From Daucus carota subsp. sativus (taxonomy: Eukaryota; Streptophyta; Magnoliopsida; Apiales; Apiaceae), in assembly GCF_001625215.2 (NCBI RefSeq), contig NC_030384.2, forward strand, positions 41,636,390 through 41,700,389: a DNA stretch of 64,000 bases. Reading direction: 5' to 3'. Within the stretch, counting starts at the first letter, position 1. Each line of letters begins with the position of its first letter. The notes beneath the pieces were generated by a model. The model searched no databases and was not told the origin of the DNA. It saw nothing but the letters and a program-made list of their open reading frames with translations. Both the position numbers and the translations under genes were made by a program. Below are positions 23,499 to 37,127 of this stretch, in pieces.

Positions 23499-26173
23499 TC
23501 AGATGAACCGAAAGGATGAAACAACCTGAAAGGGACCAAAGAGAGAAATTAAACAAAAACCACAAATAGGAACCATATTCATGACTAGAAACTTCAGTAA
23601 CTAGACTTGGCAACTACAGTACTTCATATATGATTCACTTCGCTTGCTTCCTAGTTAATAATGCTGGCTCACTTAAATATTTGTCCTTGATGACCTGATC
23701 TTTTTGTTTTAGTAGTAGGCTTATTAGCCACACATGATGAACAACCACTACAAACATATAGCTGCTCTCTATGGGGCCGTTTTTAAGGATCCAGATTCTA
23801 GATTTCTAAATATAAAAAATACTAGATAGACCATAAAAAATACAATCAAAGAATCATTTTTATTCCTCAGTAAGGAATAACAGATTTCTGCTAGAAATAA
23901 CTAGGAAAATTTACTAAAAAAGAATCATTTGATTTGAAGTATTGAATACCTGATTTTACAGACCATGACAGTTTTGTTCTTCGGTGCTAGTTTACGCAGA
24001 GGTTAATTGATCAACTCAAAATAACAGTAAGTTGCATTGAAGTTTTAACAGTTGAAGCCGGTAAGAGAGAATATATTGAAGTTTTGATATAAGTTCTGTC
24101 AGCGAGATTAACTGAAAGGTAGTACTTGAAGGCTGAAGCTTACCTTTTGGATTTTTGAACCATATTTTTCTGCATCCTCTTCAACAAACTACAAAAAAAG
24201 CATTGTGGTCAGGAATAAAGAATTTCCGATCAGATGTATGAAATATTATTAAATTTAGAACTGATTATCTCACACCAACCTGTCCTGTGAGGGTATACAA
24301 TCTGTTGTACCAACCATTGTTTGCAACACCAAGCACTGAAAAAAGATGTCTCTCACTTTCACCTGGATTCTTCAAGGTGTATTCTATGAAGTAAAAGCCT
24401 GAGCATATATGGAAATTGTAAAGATCCTAACTTTAATGTTTGGTCAAGCTTGCTACAGCACCGGCCACCACTGTAAATTTATATGAGAATGACCCTTTCT
24501 AGATAAAATAATTAGAGGATGTTAGAGCCAACAAAGACTATGTGGACAGACCTTCTGTCCTTTGCCATCTACAACATTGAATTCTTTTATTTTGATATGT
24601 AGTTTACAACTTAAAGACCGTTTAAGTGTTTTTTATACCAAAGAAACCTAAAAATCGTGTTTGTTTCGCCAATGTGCTTATTAATCAGTGAAATGCAACA
24701 AATTCACTGCCACAAAGAAAACAAGATGAGATGTAGATGCACTAAACCAAAAATCCCCAAGTAGGCAAGTACCCTAAAGCTTGAAACTGATAAGTAAATC
24801 GTCTTAAATGAAAACGGTTTCATGGTGATTGACAGTAGTTATATATTATATAACATCCTAGAAATTTAGAAAATTGACCTTTGGATGATTTAGAGTTAAG
24901 GAGTACTGCTTTTACACCTGGCGGCCTCTGCCAGCTTCTGTCCAATCCACTGACCTATTAAGTGCGGGAAAGCATCAGTAACATGTAACAAATAACAAAA
25001 CAACTTTTTCTGTATGAAGTTGAAGTTCAGATGAGATTACAATAAACCAGAAAAGGGTTGTGGTAGATTGTTTAAATTCTAAACACCAACCAGATTCTCC
25101 GCAAAAGCATCAACATTCCCGAAAGACTCCAATTTGGTGAAATCCGGACCCAGACCCGTGATTACAACACTCACTGAAGCAGTGTATACGCACCAATAAA
25201 TCTTGTGGACAATAAAAGGGGGTTGAATTAAGAAAGTAAGTCTAACCAGTTACCACTTGAACCAGAGGAAGAAGCTTCTGCAGGGTAGAATGCAGTCACT
25301 GACTTCAATCCGTTGCCATCTCCTGTACCTACTTCCCAATCTGCGGACAACAATAGTTGGATGCAGTGATCAAATTTATCCATCAACATTATGGATGTCC
25401 AAGAGTATGCTTACGGCGATGTTGTAGAAATTTAAGTCCTTTTGTAATGCTAAAGTTTATACATACACTAATTTTCTTACCATAAGCAAATTAATTATGG
25501 ACATGAATATAATTTGTACGAAACTTACCTTGAGGTATCGATATCTTGAACTTATTGACATCATCAGAGTAAGTGCGATATTCCTCAGCCACAGCTGGCA
25601 AGTCATAGTCGCACGAATTAATTTCAAAGAAAAAAGTAAAATCACAGTTGTACAATTATAGCTTGTTAACTACACTACAACAATGAAAATCATGTCGGAA
25701 TTCACATGTAATCTAATGACAAACAAAACTCAGAAAAAGGGTACCAGTTTCTGCAATTGCAAGTGGAACAATCGAAGGTAAAGAAAAAGCAGCAAAGACT
25801 GTCTGAAACAATGCCTCTCTTCTTTTAATTTGAGCTTCATCTTGAATGGGAGCACAGCTATAATATGCATCAACATGTCAACACTCACACAGACACACAC
25901 ACAATAGTTCTGAGATGGGGTTGAGTAGTTTAACACTAGAGTTAAGTTACCTTGAAATTTGAGCGTTCTTGCAGCAGATAGCACTTGAGATTTTGTAATC
26001 TGCACAATTAAAGAAACAATAAAGATGAAATGAGGAATCTATCAAGATGAAATCTTTTTTATGCAGAAGAATTGTATGAGACAGTGTTGACCTTTGAGAG
26101 TGTTGAGGGGTTGAGGACGAGGAAGAAGCAGATTGTTAGATTGAATGAACTGCAACGACGAAGCTACCGCCAT
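23499..26173 (-). CDS. PPD1: PsbP-domain thylakoid lumen protein, PPD1-like
   Basis: Ten exons read from high to low coordinates: 26173-26092, 25999-25951, 25857-25745, 25594-25529, 25340-25254, 25173-25091, 24954-24879, 24398-24280, 24188-24144 and 23525-23499. They join in phase to 248 residues. The N-terminus is Ser/Leu/Asn-rich like a chloroplast transit peptide. It is followed by Arg56-Arg57, a hydrophobic stretch and AIA-ET near 79-80, a twin-arginine type lumen-targeting signal. Residues about 85-248 form a PsbP domain: DWEVGTGDGNG, SVSVVITGLGPDFT, GLDRSWQRPPGV, FYFIEYTLKNPGE, NGWYNRLYTLTGQ and the end VVSSFRFI. This pattern matches the PPD1 group, which in Arabidopsis helps assemble photosystem I. 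The symbol is by similarity of pattern only. The last exon is nine codons including the stop. Confidence 0.88.
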
Positions 26174-26597
26174 TTTTTCTCTCTCCTCTCTCTAGTCCGG
26201 TGGTGTTTTAGCCTTATAGATATTATTGTTTTTAGAAAATCTTCGGATATTCTTATTATCCTCCCATAAAAATAAAATTTCACATGGTTTATTCAACATA
26301 AAGTAATACTAGTCAATCTAAATTAAATATATTTAGAAGTCATCTACAGTTAGATTTCATTCTTTTATACAATTTATAATCAAATGCGTCTTTTAAAAAC
26401 AGTAAAGTTATTTTTTTGTTGATGTTAATTGATTTTGGTTGTATAACAATTATAATTATTTCTGTACAAGTATAGTCAAAATAAAAAATTGCATTTTTAG
26501 AAATCCTTAAAAGAAATCTCAAAATTTTAATGCTCAAATATTATATACCTTCTATATTGTATACCAGCTTAAATTTCCTTAACATTTATTTCTAATA

Positions 26598-26642
<45 letters not shown>

Positions 26643-27405
26643 ATTGAACTTAATTTAAATTAAAAAATTATATCATGTTTTGAGACTTTAAAAGATATTA
26701 CATAACTAGAACTATTTAAAATTATTATAAAATAAATCATATAAAATTAATCCATATTTTGTCGAACCAATCAAATAATTTCAATCTCTCAATTTTATAT
26801 TCTCATTCCAACCATAGCTCAAAAAGCTTCCTTCATTAATTATCCCGTGCAAAACAATGGGTAATGGATCTCGTAATGATGACATAAACAAAGAAAAAAC
26901 TGAGTTGGGAAACATGCTGCTTCTATACATGACTTTGAGCAGGAAGGACAAAATATAATTCCAATTTTTGGTAAGAAAGCAAATATGTGACAGCTTTTGG
27001 ACCCAAAGTCATCGTAAAAGTAAATCCTATAATAATTTCAATATATACAACATACACACGAAACAATAACAATACGTACAAAATCTACAACAATTTCTTT
27101 AAAGTAAAGCCTCTACCCCTTTTCCGGTCTTCACTCACAAACCCTAAATTTTTTTAATTATCTTCCATCTCCCACTCATTTCTTTGATGCTGCTTTTCTT
27201 AATTTCCCATATTTATCTGTAAGTTTTTCAGAATTTTTAAAGACCTTTTTGCTTTAGTTTTATTATTTTGCTTATTTTCCCCTTTTTCTGAACAGTAAAT
27301 TCTTAATCATTTTATTATATCGGAAATTTATAATTCAGACTAATTTGAACAATCTTTTTGCCTGATCCGATGCAAAATTTGAAAAACTATACGATTATTA
27401 TAGTA
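26174..27405. other. Divergent promoter spacer of the PPD1-like and AHL genes
   Basis: The two genes point away from each other. The spacer is AT-rich, with an (AT)n tract at about 26605-26638 and several poly-A/T blocks. From 27040 it becomes more pyrimidine-rich, consistent with the AHL leader (CTCACAAACCCTAAATT contains a telo-box-like AAACCCTAA). Confidence 0.5.
26605..26638. repeat. (AT)n microsatellite
   Basis: Alternating TA run of more than 30 bases in the shared upstream region. Confidence 0.9.
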
Positions 27406-27710
27406 CTCCCTCCGTCCCTATTTATCTGTCCACCTTAAAAGTAAAAATTTGTCCCTATTTATCTGTCCGTTTATACTTTCAAAACTAATTTAATGATAGT
27501 TTTTCAAATATATCTCCATAATTTCAATTTTCAAGGCTTGACTTATTTAAAACTTGGTTGAATTCATGTTTTCAAGACATGAAGTAGGGGTATTCCACCA
27601 TTTTCAAGATATTAATTAGAGGTATTTAATGAAAAAAGTTCATACCATCAATTATTCCTTGGTGTGTGTTTTTTTTTCCAAAATGGACAGATAAAAAGGG
27701 ACGGAGGGAG
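27406..27710. mobile_element. Stowaway MITE upstream of the AHL gene
   Basis: Terminal inverted repeats CTCCCTCCGTCCC and GGGACGGAGGGAG are flanked by TA on both sides (27404-27405, 27711-27712), the signature of Tc1/mariner-derived Stowaway elements. It is 305 bp, with subterminal repeats of TATTTATCTGTCC. The sharp ends suggest a fairly recent insertion, about 140 bases before the AHL start codon, inside the promoter, leader or a leader intron. Confidence 0.9.
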
Positions 27711-27844
27711 TACTTAATATGCAAGTATATGCACTGAAACTGCTGGAGTTAGATGTTACAACTAGTTTAAAGTTTAAACTGGTCTCAACTGTTTCTGGTC
27801 TAAATTTTCAGGTAGATTTTGTGGAAGGGCAAATCGGTAATTAT

Positions 27845-27865
27845 ATGAATTATGTCGGGATCTGA
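27845..27865 (+). promoter_or_regulatory. uORF overlapping the AHL start codon
   Basis: An ATG seven bases before the main start opens a six-codon frame (MNYVGI) that ends 11 bases inside the AHL coding sequence. If the leader includes it, it would compete with the main start. Confidence 0.5.
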
Positions 27866-30800
27866 AACCGGAACCGTCATGACGACGCCGTTTAGCAGCG
27901 TCGCCGGCCATAATTCTCCGTCGTCACAAAACATGCGGCTTTCGTATACCTCGGACGGCGCAGCCACTTACACGCCGCTTCCGAACGCACCTCCCCAGTA
28001 TCAGCTCCCCTCCGACCCCGCCGTCGAAGCGCCGCCCATCACCGCCGTGCAGCCGCCGCAGCAGCAGAACATGAATGTGAATGTGATGGGTGAGGTTGTG
28101 AAGAAGAAGAGAGGGAGGCCCAGAAAGTATGGGCCTGATGGGTCAGTGGGCTTGTTGACCCACTCTTCTGCACCACCTGCTAATTTTTCTGGTGGGCCCC
28201 TGTCATCGCCGCCGCTGCAGTCCCCGCCGTCGCAGAATGTTGTAGCTTCTGCCTCGGGATCTTCACCCAAGAAAGGCAGGGGTAGACCACCTGGTTCCAA
28301 AAAGAAGCAGCATTTGAATAATGCCTTGGGTAAAGCCTCTTTGCTATCATCACTTGTGTACTTGTGTGTTTGTATATAAGTATGCTATGTGTGAACCCTT
28401 GTCATTATATGAGATTAGACATATACGTGGCACGCGGGTGAATATCAATTTTGATCTGTTTTTAGTTTTTTCATTTCTTGTGTAATGTTTTAATTGTTCC
28501 CGGGGTGTTTGCTTTTCGATACGACTAGTTTTTTGTATCTTCATTTTCTCTAGGTTTAAGGTGGTTGAATTGAATAATGTTCTTATCAAGTGTGCTATAT
28601 ATGAATAATGTGTTGTGTAGACTTACGGTTAATATTATATTAGAATTTAGAACTATTGAATACGGTAGGATATGTTCATATTTTATGAGTGGAGGAATTA
28701 TATGTTTTATAGTTGAGAGATTGGAAAGAAGTGGGGGATATGGTCACTGCTGAAACTTTGGATCTGCTCCATCTGACTCCAGAATCTTTTGGTGTGATAT
28801 TACTTATATGCCCTTTATGTTCTGAAGCTTGCTTATTGAATTTAGAACCAAATATATGTGTTTTAGACGTGTGTATTTCAGTATTTGCACAGATGTGTGA
28901 GACTTTTGACTGGTGCAATATCTGATAATACTATTTTTCTAGTTTTAGTTTTAGTGTCTCCTTGTGCTTTTTGTGGTTTCTTTCACATGAATTTGCAATG
29001 GCTTGAAAGTTTTATGTCTTTATCTTTTTTCTGTGATATGGAGAATTACTTCTAATTTTTTATACATGTGCCATCCTGTGAGGCGAAAAATTGTTTTTTT
29101 TTTCTTCTTTTAGATTTCAACTCTTAAATTTTACGAGTAGTGCTAATTATAAATAATAATAGCAAGGATAGTACTGTGCTTCCTTCTAAATTTTGTGTAG
29201 ATCTGCATTTTTTTCTCCTTGAAATATAGGGATTTGGAAATATGTGTGTCCCAGTTTTTCTCTTTATGTCTTTTAATCAGCATGTTCATATGAACTTCAC
29301 TTATGTTGCTTCATCTTCTCCCCTTATTTACTTATTGTTACTTTTCTAATGAACTAACCTACATAAACACGAAATCTGTGTTAGTTCTTTAACACGTTTA
29401 ACCCTGTAACAATAACTTCTCAAGATAAAGGTAACAGTGTCCTTTTCACCCAGCATACAAGTGTTGCAAAGTGGAGTAACTAATAACTATAGTATTAAAT
29501 TAGGGTGGACTGTTATAGCTTTACTGTTTAGAAACTTTTCCACTTACCTAGAGTTCTCTTACTGGCTGCAACTTATTGATATCTCCAAATTTCATGCAGA
29601 TTCTAACTTTGCAGCATCACCAGGAATTGGATTCACTCCACACATTATTGATGTCAAAGTTGGAGAGGTTATTATTCACAATTTTTTGCAAAAATATTTA
29701 CAAGAATATAGTTTTGCTTTTCTTTATATATTGAACTGATTTAATTGAAATATGAACATTAGTTACCATGACAGTTTCATTATTTATCGTGCTTGCATCT
29801 GATAAAGTTGATGTAAGAATGGTTTGCCCTTCATGTAGAACTTCTTGAAATTCTTCCTCTGTCTTGTACAATTAATTAAAAAAATATCATAACTGATTCC
29901 TGTGATGTGGGTGCTAAAAAGAACTTAAGAGCAAGTCCAATGCAATATCAAAAGTGATGCCATTGTCATAGTTTGGCATCAAATGTAAAAGATATCAACT
30001 CCAAAGGAATTGCATATTTGGATGCATAAATGCATACGTGGTGCCAAATTTGCATCCAAGGATGCATATATGCATCTAGCCAACTCGTCAAGTAACCACA
30101 AATGAAATGCAAGTAGGTGTACTTTAATGAATTTAATTGAGTTGGACAAAATTAGTTAAATATGGAATTATTTGGTTGTGAAATGCATTTAGCATTGGAG
30201 CACAAGTTCTATTTTAGCACCAAAAATCACTTTTTGGCGCCGTATGATAGCAATGGCTATAGCCATTTTGCATCTACCATTGAACTTCTCAGAACTTCTT
30301 CTATTATTAGGTAATTATCAATAATTACTATTAATATGGATTTTGATTGTAATCATAGCTAGTGCACCAGATGTGAAACTTCTCTTTCTTGTCTTTCTGA
30401 TCTTTCATGCACAGACTAATGTGTGATGTTATCAAGTGAATTTGCTGAGACAGCTTACATGTTATTGTATCTTGATAAGTTCCATGTGCATAACAATAAC
30501 TTTTCTTTGTTTATAAAAAGATCTTCATCTTAATTATTTTTTCTTTTAACAAATATTCAAAGCAAGTATATGTATGTGCATGGTAACAAATGTTACTTTC
30601 TAGTAATTTTTTTACTTAAAACTTAAACAAATAGGTACATACTACCAGCATTTCTGGGTAGAGATAACTCTGTATTAGTTTATGCTATACTTGAATTTTT
30701 CTAAAGGCTACATATATTATTTTCTAACAGTCAGGATATCTATGATTAACTAAAGATCCGTGTAAAATTTGAAGCAATGGTAATCATTGGCCGAAAAATG

Positions 30801-33334
30801 TATATGCTTTGGTTTCTGCATAACCAACTTGTACATGCTCTAAAATTGTAAATTTCAAGTAGTACAACTGTGAAAGCCCTTTTAAATATCATAGCAATGG
30901 ATTACCCCCTCTCAAGATGGGCAGTTTTACAGTTTGTATGAAAAATCATTAACTTTGAATATGTGCAAGTGTTTACATATATCCATAATAATTTGAACAA
31001 TTGTATACATTATACATGTTACAGCGATGTAGCTAAAAGTCTATATCTTAATTCAGGATGTATCATCGAAAATAATGGCATTTTCTCAGAACGGTCCTAG
31101 GGCTGTATGCATTTTATCAGCAAATGGTGCCATATCGAATGTAACTCTACATCAGGCTGCAACTTCTGGTGGCACTGCAACATATGAGGTTTGTATAAAT
31201 CTTCATAACTACTAATTTATCCAATTTCGATAATCTAGTCCTTCGCTCCAACCTAGTATCAGGTCAATATATAGCAATCCTTTGAACATTTTATTTCTTA
31301 TCTAAGGATAATCAAACATTGGACTTCTTTGTAATTTGTATGTGTCTTAACCAGAGGTGCACCCTAATAGGCTAATATAGACAAATTTCAATATGTTGTT
31401 TCCCGTGAATTTATGTCAAGATATTTACTATTTTTTTTCAACTAATAGTCCAGCAAATTAAACAAATAAATGCATAATTTTTTATTTAATGGTCTGCTTT
31501 AAATCTCTACTTTTGTCATAGTTCTGTTCATATGAGATTTTCTTATAGCACTTAAGATTCAACTCTCCTTTGTATTTGTTTTTTATTCCTTTCATTATAT
31601 CTATTCTACTTTGTATTTATATTTATTCATTTAATTTAAATATAATATTATTCTATACTTATTCTTCTCTTCATTTTTGTAACTACTTTTAATTTGATTT
31701 TGGTTCTTATTTTATGCTGTTTATTTTTTGTTCTACTAATTTTAATTATAGTTCTATTCTACCTATTTTACTTGCTTTTTGCTATTCTTTGCAACTATAA
31801 TTTGCTTTAATTCTGTCTCACACATTGTTCTACTTTTATCTTAACTCTCCTTCTATTTAATTTTTTCTTTTACTTTTTATTAGTGTATAAGCCCCGAAAA
31901 CTTAATTGATCAACTCAAATAAAAGAAACGACTACAATTGATTCCATATCTATAGTTACCTCACTCCTCTCCTCTGCCCTAAATCTTTATAATTACTCTC
32001 ATAAGTGAAGACTGGAAGTATAATTATACAAACAACGGGCATTAATGTTGTGAATCTTATCGACACTGAAGACATGAAGGTTAAATTCAGCGGGGGGTTT
32101 CCACTGCAGTTATGAGTAGCCTCCAGATAATAATCCCCCCCCCCCCCCCAAAACCTCCCTGAGCGTCCCCGGGTTCATGACTATTGACTAAGGATTGTCC
32201 ACCTTCAACTTTATTGCTCTAATGTATCTCTTCACGTAATTTCAGCCATTTTATTGGTTGTATCCAGATTATAAAGTTGTCTATCTTTGTGCAGGGACGT
32301 TTTGATATTTTGTCCCTTTCTGGTTCATTTTTGTTATCTGAGGTAGGTGGTCAGCGAAGCAGGACAGGTGGATTAAGTGTCTCTTTATCTGGACCAGATG
32401 GACGAGTTCTAGGTGGTTGTGTGGCAGGTCTTCTCACAGCTGCATCCCCTGTTCAGGTTGCCATGAATCTCTTATAACTATATTCTCTAGATACCCAAAT
32501 ATATGAGCAATTCTGAATTTTTGTGTATTGAGCTGTTCACTATCTTGTATTATTCACGCATTGATAAATTGACTAAGTATTCTGTCCTGTATTGTCCATT
32601 ATTCTGTTTTGTGTTTTCAACTATTGTGGTGATTGGGATGCACCTAGTTGGATGGTTGTTGCAGAGGCAAGTAGAATATTCAACTTTGGTCTCTATACAG
32701 TTTGCCTACATAGATAATTGGGAATTAAACACTGTTACTTTGGTCTTCACTAGAACAACATATCATGAATCTATTATTTTAAGAATTTATTAGAGACGGG
32801 TTAGTCCAGTATACAGATTACCATAAATGTTAGAGATTTTTCTTCTGGTTATGAAATATTCGTTCCCTGGTCGTTGTATCAGAGCATTATGTGAAATTCT
32901 AAAAAGGGATTAAGGTATGTAAGAAATGTTGAACAAGGCACATCTCTAACAAGAACTCTTCAGGAGTTTTCTTTTTTGACTTAACTTAATAGTTGTTTTA
33001 GACCACTCTATGACGTTGGTCTATGCAAATGTGTTTCTTTTTTTAGGCATCTCGCACTTTACGTCATTGAAATTGTTATTGTCTTCTGTTGCAGGTTATT
33101 GTTGGCAGTTTTATTGTGGACGGACAAAAGGGATCAAAAACAATCAACCAGATGGAACCTTTATCTTCTCCACCACAGCTTAATCCGGTCAGTGGTGCTC
33201 CTGGTCCTAACAGCCCACAGTCACGCGGAACTCTCAGTGAATCATCTGGTGGGCCTGGGAGCCCACTCAACCAGAACACAGGAGCATTGAACAACAGTAA
33301 TTATCAAGGAATGTCAAGCATGCCGTGGAAGTAA
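27852..33334 (+). CDS. AT-hook motif nuclear-localized protein with PPC domain
   Basis: Exons 27852-28329, 29600-29667, 31057-31188, 32295-32456 and 33095-33334 join in phase to 359 residues. A Pro/Gln/Ser-rich N-terminus carries two AT-hooks, KKKRGRPRKYGPDG (RGRP at 87-90) and KKGRGRPPGSKKK (GRGRP at 142-146), which bind the minor groove of AT-rich DNA. The PPC/DUF296 domain at about 170-305 includes IIDVKVGEDVSSKI, GRFDILSLSGSF (227-238) and GGCVAGLLTAASPVQVIVGSF. It trimerises and recruits other nuclear factors. Two hooks plus one PPC place it in the intron-containing AHL types rather than the intronless single-hook clade. The C-terminus is Ser/Pro/Asn-rich. Exon 1 is unusually GC-rich for the region. 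Introns 2 and 3 are long and carry a MITE and a C-tract. Confidence 0.93.
29929..30290. mobile_element. Diverged Tourist-like MITE in AHL intron 2
   Basis: GAGCAAGTCCAATG at the left is matched imperfectly by the inverse of CATTGAACTTCTC at the right. The left end resembles the TIR of the MITE at 55438-55650 and is preceded by TTA. Internal ATGCATA and GCATCCA repeats make the body fold-back. The right target repeat is not preserved, which suggests an older copy. Confidence 0.6.
32135..32149. repeat. C15 homopolymer in AHL intron 3
   Basis: Fifteen consecutive C just upstream of a GC-richer patch (CCTGAGCGTCCCCGGG) in an otherwise T-rich intron. Confidence 0.95.
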
Positions 33335-36300
33335 TCTTTCCTTTGAATTCTCAGTGATCAGGCATGAGATCACTGATGACAGTTCTCTGGTGATGTCAAA
33401 CTGTAAGAAGTTTGTAATGTTAGCTCCAAATGTATCTTAGCTGTGAAAAAATAATGTGCTCCAGTGAATGACTTTGACTCAACTGGTGAGTGCCTAATGA
33501 TCCGAAACGCTGCCGCAGCAGCTTATGACTTAGATTCTTGCTAGGACCAATTGCATATTAGTAGTATTAGATTAGATGGTCTTAACAATTAAGCCCCATG
33601 ATGTAGCTGTGTTTTTAAGCTGTTGTATGTTTCATTTAAGATCCTTGCGTTATTGCATAGATGATAATGTTGCATGTTTTTTTATATCAAATACCAGCGC
33701 CAGTATTATCTCTGTTCTGCAGTGATTTAAACGCAGCATTTTAAGTAAACTTTGCCACCAATACTGTAAACTGAGGAGGATCCATAGAATAACTTATGAA
33801 ATGCCTACCACCTAAAGTTCTGAAAGAATAAGAAACAAACATTCTTTTCCATTCCAAAGAAAACTGGAAATTATATTTTGAATTAGATTACATATATTTT
33901 ATAATAATTTTTTAGATTCCTGAATTTTTTAATACAATTTTCGATCTAAATTTGATTACTTTCGTTTGATCATGAAAAATTAAAATAAGATAGTTATTGT
34001 AAAATAGAGGGAATATTTAAAATGTTATTTTTAAAGCACCAAAATTCACAATATTATAATTGTTTTATTTAAAACCTATCTATATGAAAATATAAATTAT
34101 AATTGTATTTGTGTGCAGTTGATGCCTGATGGGGTGATTGATCGATTTTTTAAGAAAATTGTAAAATTAGAGCTGTGACGCAATTTATTACCCCGAACTT
34201 TTATTTACGATTTCTCGAAGGATATAAAAAATGATCAAAGATGTTATTTGCTGAAAATCCTGTCCAAAAGAGAATTACTACTGATCTGCATTTTCTTAAT
34301 AAAAAAAATAGAGATTTATATGTAAATAAAATCATTTTCCTTGGCCTGACAAAAAAAATCATTTTTAGGGTTTTATTAATCAACCTAAACTTGGCCTAAA
34401 AAGGAAATTAAACAAGAGTTCTGTTGGCAACTTAAGTGTGATCGATAGCAGCTTGTGTTGCATCTCCCTTTTGATCTGTAAGTATTTCTTTGTCACATAT
34501 AATACCATGTTTTGTATGTATGTGAGTCCAGGGTATTCATCTATTAAGACATGTTGTTGATTTAAAGAAGAACCATTAGTTAAATATGATCTTGAAAGAA
34601 TAGTTATTGATGCTTTTAAATATTTTAATTTTTTGGTTTAGTGTGTTATATGAAACTGTCTTAGCTGGACAAGCTTTGTGATAAATGGTGTGAGTTAAAC
34701 AGGTGATTGTCGGATTTTGATTTGTTTGGATAAAGTATTTGACTTTAGTCCTTTGATGTTCTATGTTACTTCACCTATTTTGCATTCCTAGAGTTGGGTT
34801 TATTGTGTCTTATTTTGAATTTAGGCGGCAATTGTTATCGGTTAGCTGCATTATGTATGGGAATCTGCGGCGTTAGACCACTAACACTATGTAACAGGTG
34901 TTTTTTATGCCCTTGGCCGTGTACAGAACTAAAATTTAGTTAGTCAATATTAGCTTCGAATAATGTTATAGATGAGATTTTTCTTTTGCTAAATGCGTTA
35001 TTATGTTATAGGCGACATTAATGGAAAATGTTAGTGCTAGGATGCCACGTAGCGCTAATACATATAGTCAGCTTTTGCGCCCTATGGACCTTCCACGGTT
35101 CTAATGCCACATCGCATAGGGTAGTCGTGCGGCTTCACCTTGTGATGCTAGAGTTGTGTAATATATGAACTTAACGACGAGTGACATCTTTAACTGTATC
35201 ATCCCTTAAATGAGTAGTGTGATCAGCAGAAATTTCTAAAAAAATTAGTCGTGATTTGAGTTTTTCTATTTTGGGAGGACATGTTTCTTTTTCCTTTGTC
35301 ATGGACTACTTGATAAAGTATATTGGGGGTGGTGGGGGGGATAAGTAGTTGTTCAGATGTTTATATATGAATTACGTGCATCGGACGAGCTCTAGTATTC
35401 TGGTGAATAGTCGTCAAGTAATAAGGTTAGTATATATCTTTGTCAGAAGGATCAGTTATTTTACCGCTCTCCTTCGCAGGATCATAAGAATCCCTTATCT
35501 ATTCAATGAGCTATATCGATACACGTCTGTCACAATCAATGGTGTTCTTGGGAAGGTGGAACACTAGTCAAGAGGAAGAACAAAGGGAAACCCTTTAGAA
35601 GTGCATTTTGCAGCATGATACATCGCTCTTAAGCTGTCTAAACGATATGCATATCCATAGATCAATAGCAGCACTGTACTCAATCCCTTGAATTCTGAAT
35701 TGCAGTTACTAGATATTCTACAGACATTGTTGCCTAAATTTGACCATAAGTACCAAATATATATGTATCCAAGCAAGGACATAGCCACAAAATTAGTTGG
35801 TAGTGTCAAAAATTATTAATGTTTAATAAATTAAAAAGATCCTGCAACATATGTTAATTTAAACGCGGTCAAACTTTTAAATTGAGGTATAAATTGTCAA
35901 TTTATAGTACGTGTTCGCTGTTGACCTTGTGGACACACCCTCTATGCCCTAGTGTTGGACTCAACAATATCAAGACTGCATGTATATGGCCCAAATTGAA
36001 CTGTTGAGTAATTCTACCCATGTCTGAATGTCGAGCGGTGACGGTGATATTGCATGGTTTGTAGAGTAGCTTATGATCCATAGATCAAGTTGGTGCTTTT
36101 GTAGCAATGATATAGCATGTTTCCCCGAGACCATTTGGTTGGAAGGTATGCAATGACTAATGAGGAAAATTTGAAATGGAAAAATGTAAGTTAAGGTCAA
36201 AAAAAAGAATTAAGAGGGAGAGCTAAGACAACAAGAGGTCGCGGATATTGGTAAAGGATACGAGTAGGAGGAAGAAAGAACAGTTATTGCTACAATGGTG

Positions 36301-37127
36301 CGTTGGGCAAGTAGTACAATTTTATTCTTCCTAACCAAACAGACAAACAGTGCATAACCGATCAATATGGTAGTTTAGATTATCGTGAACTTGATTATTA
36401 CTTAGTAAAATGTCTAAGATGCTTTGTCTTTTAACTCAGTATCATGTTGCATAATTACAATATAAGTTTGTTTTCGAGGGACAAAATTCAATTCCAATTG
36501 TGTACGAAATTCCTATATAGATAAATACATAGACGTATTGAATACAAGCTAGGTTAAGGATCTGTGTCGTATCCCTACTAATTAATGTACATGTCAAGTA
36601 TACCCCCTCCACAGTATGTATGTTACAGTTTATATATATATAGTCGTTCCTACAACCCAACTACCGTAAATTGGGCAACTCTCATGCTTGCATCAGAAGT
36701 TTCCAAAAGTTGCTAAATTTTCATCTTATTTGTCCGTTATTGTCATTGGATGTATTGATTTCGCCAATAAACTTGTGCATCGCTTATTGTACACTGGCTC
36801 TTGTCCAATTCCAGGGTTGTCGAATCATGTATAATAGTTAAACTCGTTTGTTCTTCTTTCTTATGCTTGCTACTTTTTCTTAGTGAACTTATGTGACTCC
36901 TATTCCACATTCTTACTTGACCAGTTTTAAAGTTATAAAATTATGTATATGAACTTCTTTGTCTATCAGAACTTTCGTTAGTAGTTTTTTAAATCATAAA
37001 TAGTACGGAGGACAGTAGAGATCTTTATATTGTTTTGCTTAAATTATGGGACAGCAGTATAAGATATTTCTTACAAGAGCAAATTCTGTTTGTATTAGAG
37101 GATTTCAAGCGTTACTGTTGATTCGAA
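33335..37127. other. Spacer between the AHL and IDM-like genes
   Basis: The first 350 bases are the likely AHL 3'UTR. The rest is AT-rich with no recognisable coding sequence. A possible 5'UTR exon for the next gene ends at about 34477 in TTGATCT|GTAAGTATT, which would imply a leader intron of about 2.6 kb. A G-rich patch sits at 35325-35341. A GC-richer stretch at about 35030-35160 has inverted CCCTATG/CATAGGG words but no clear element ends. Confidence 0.4.
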
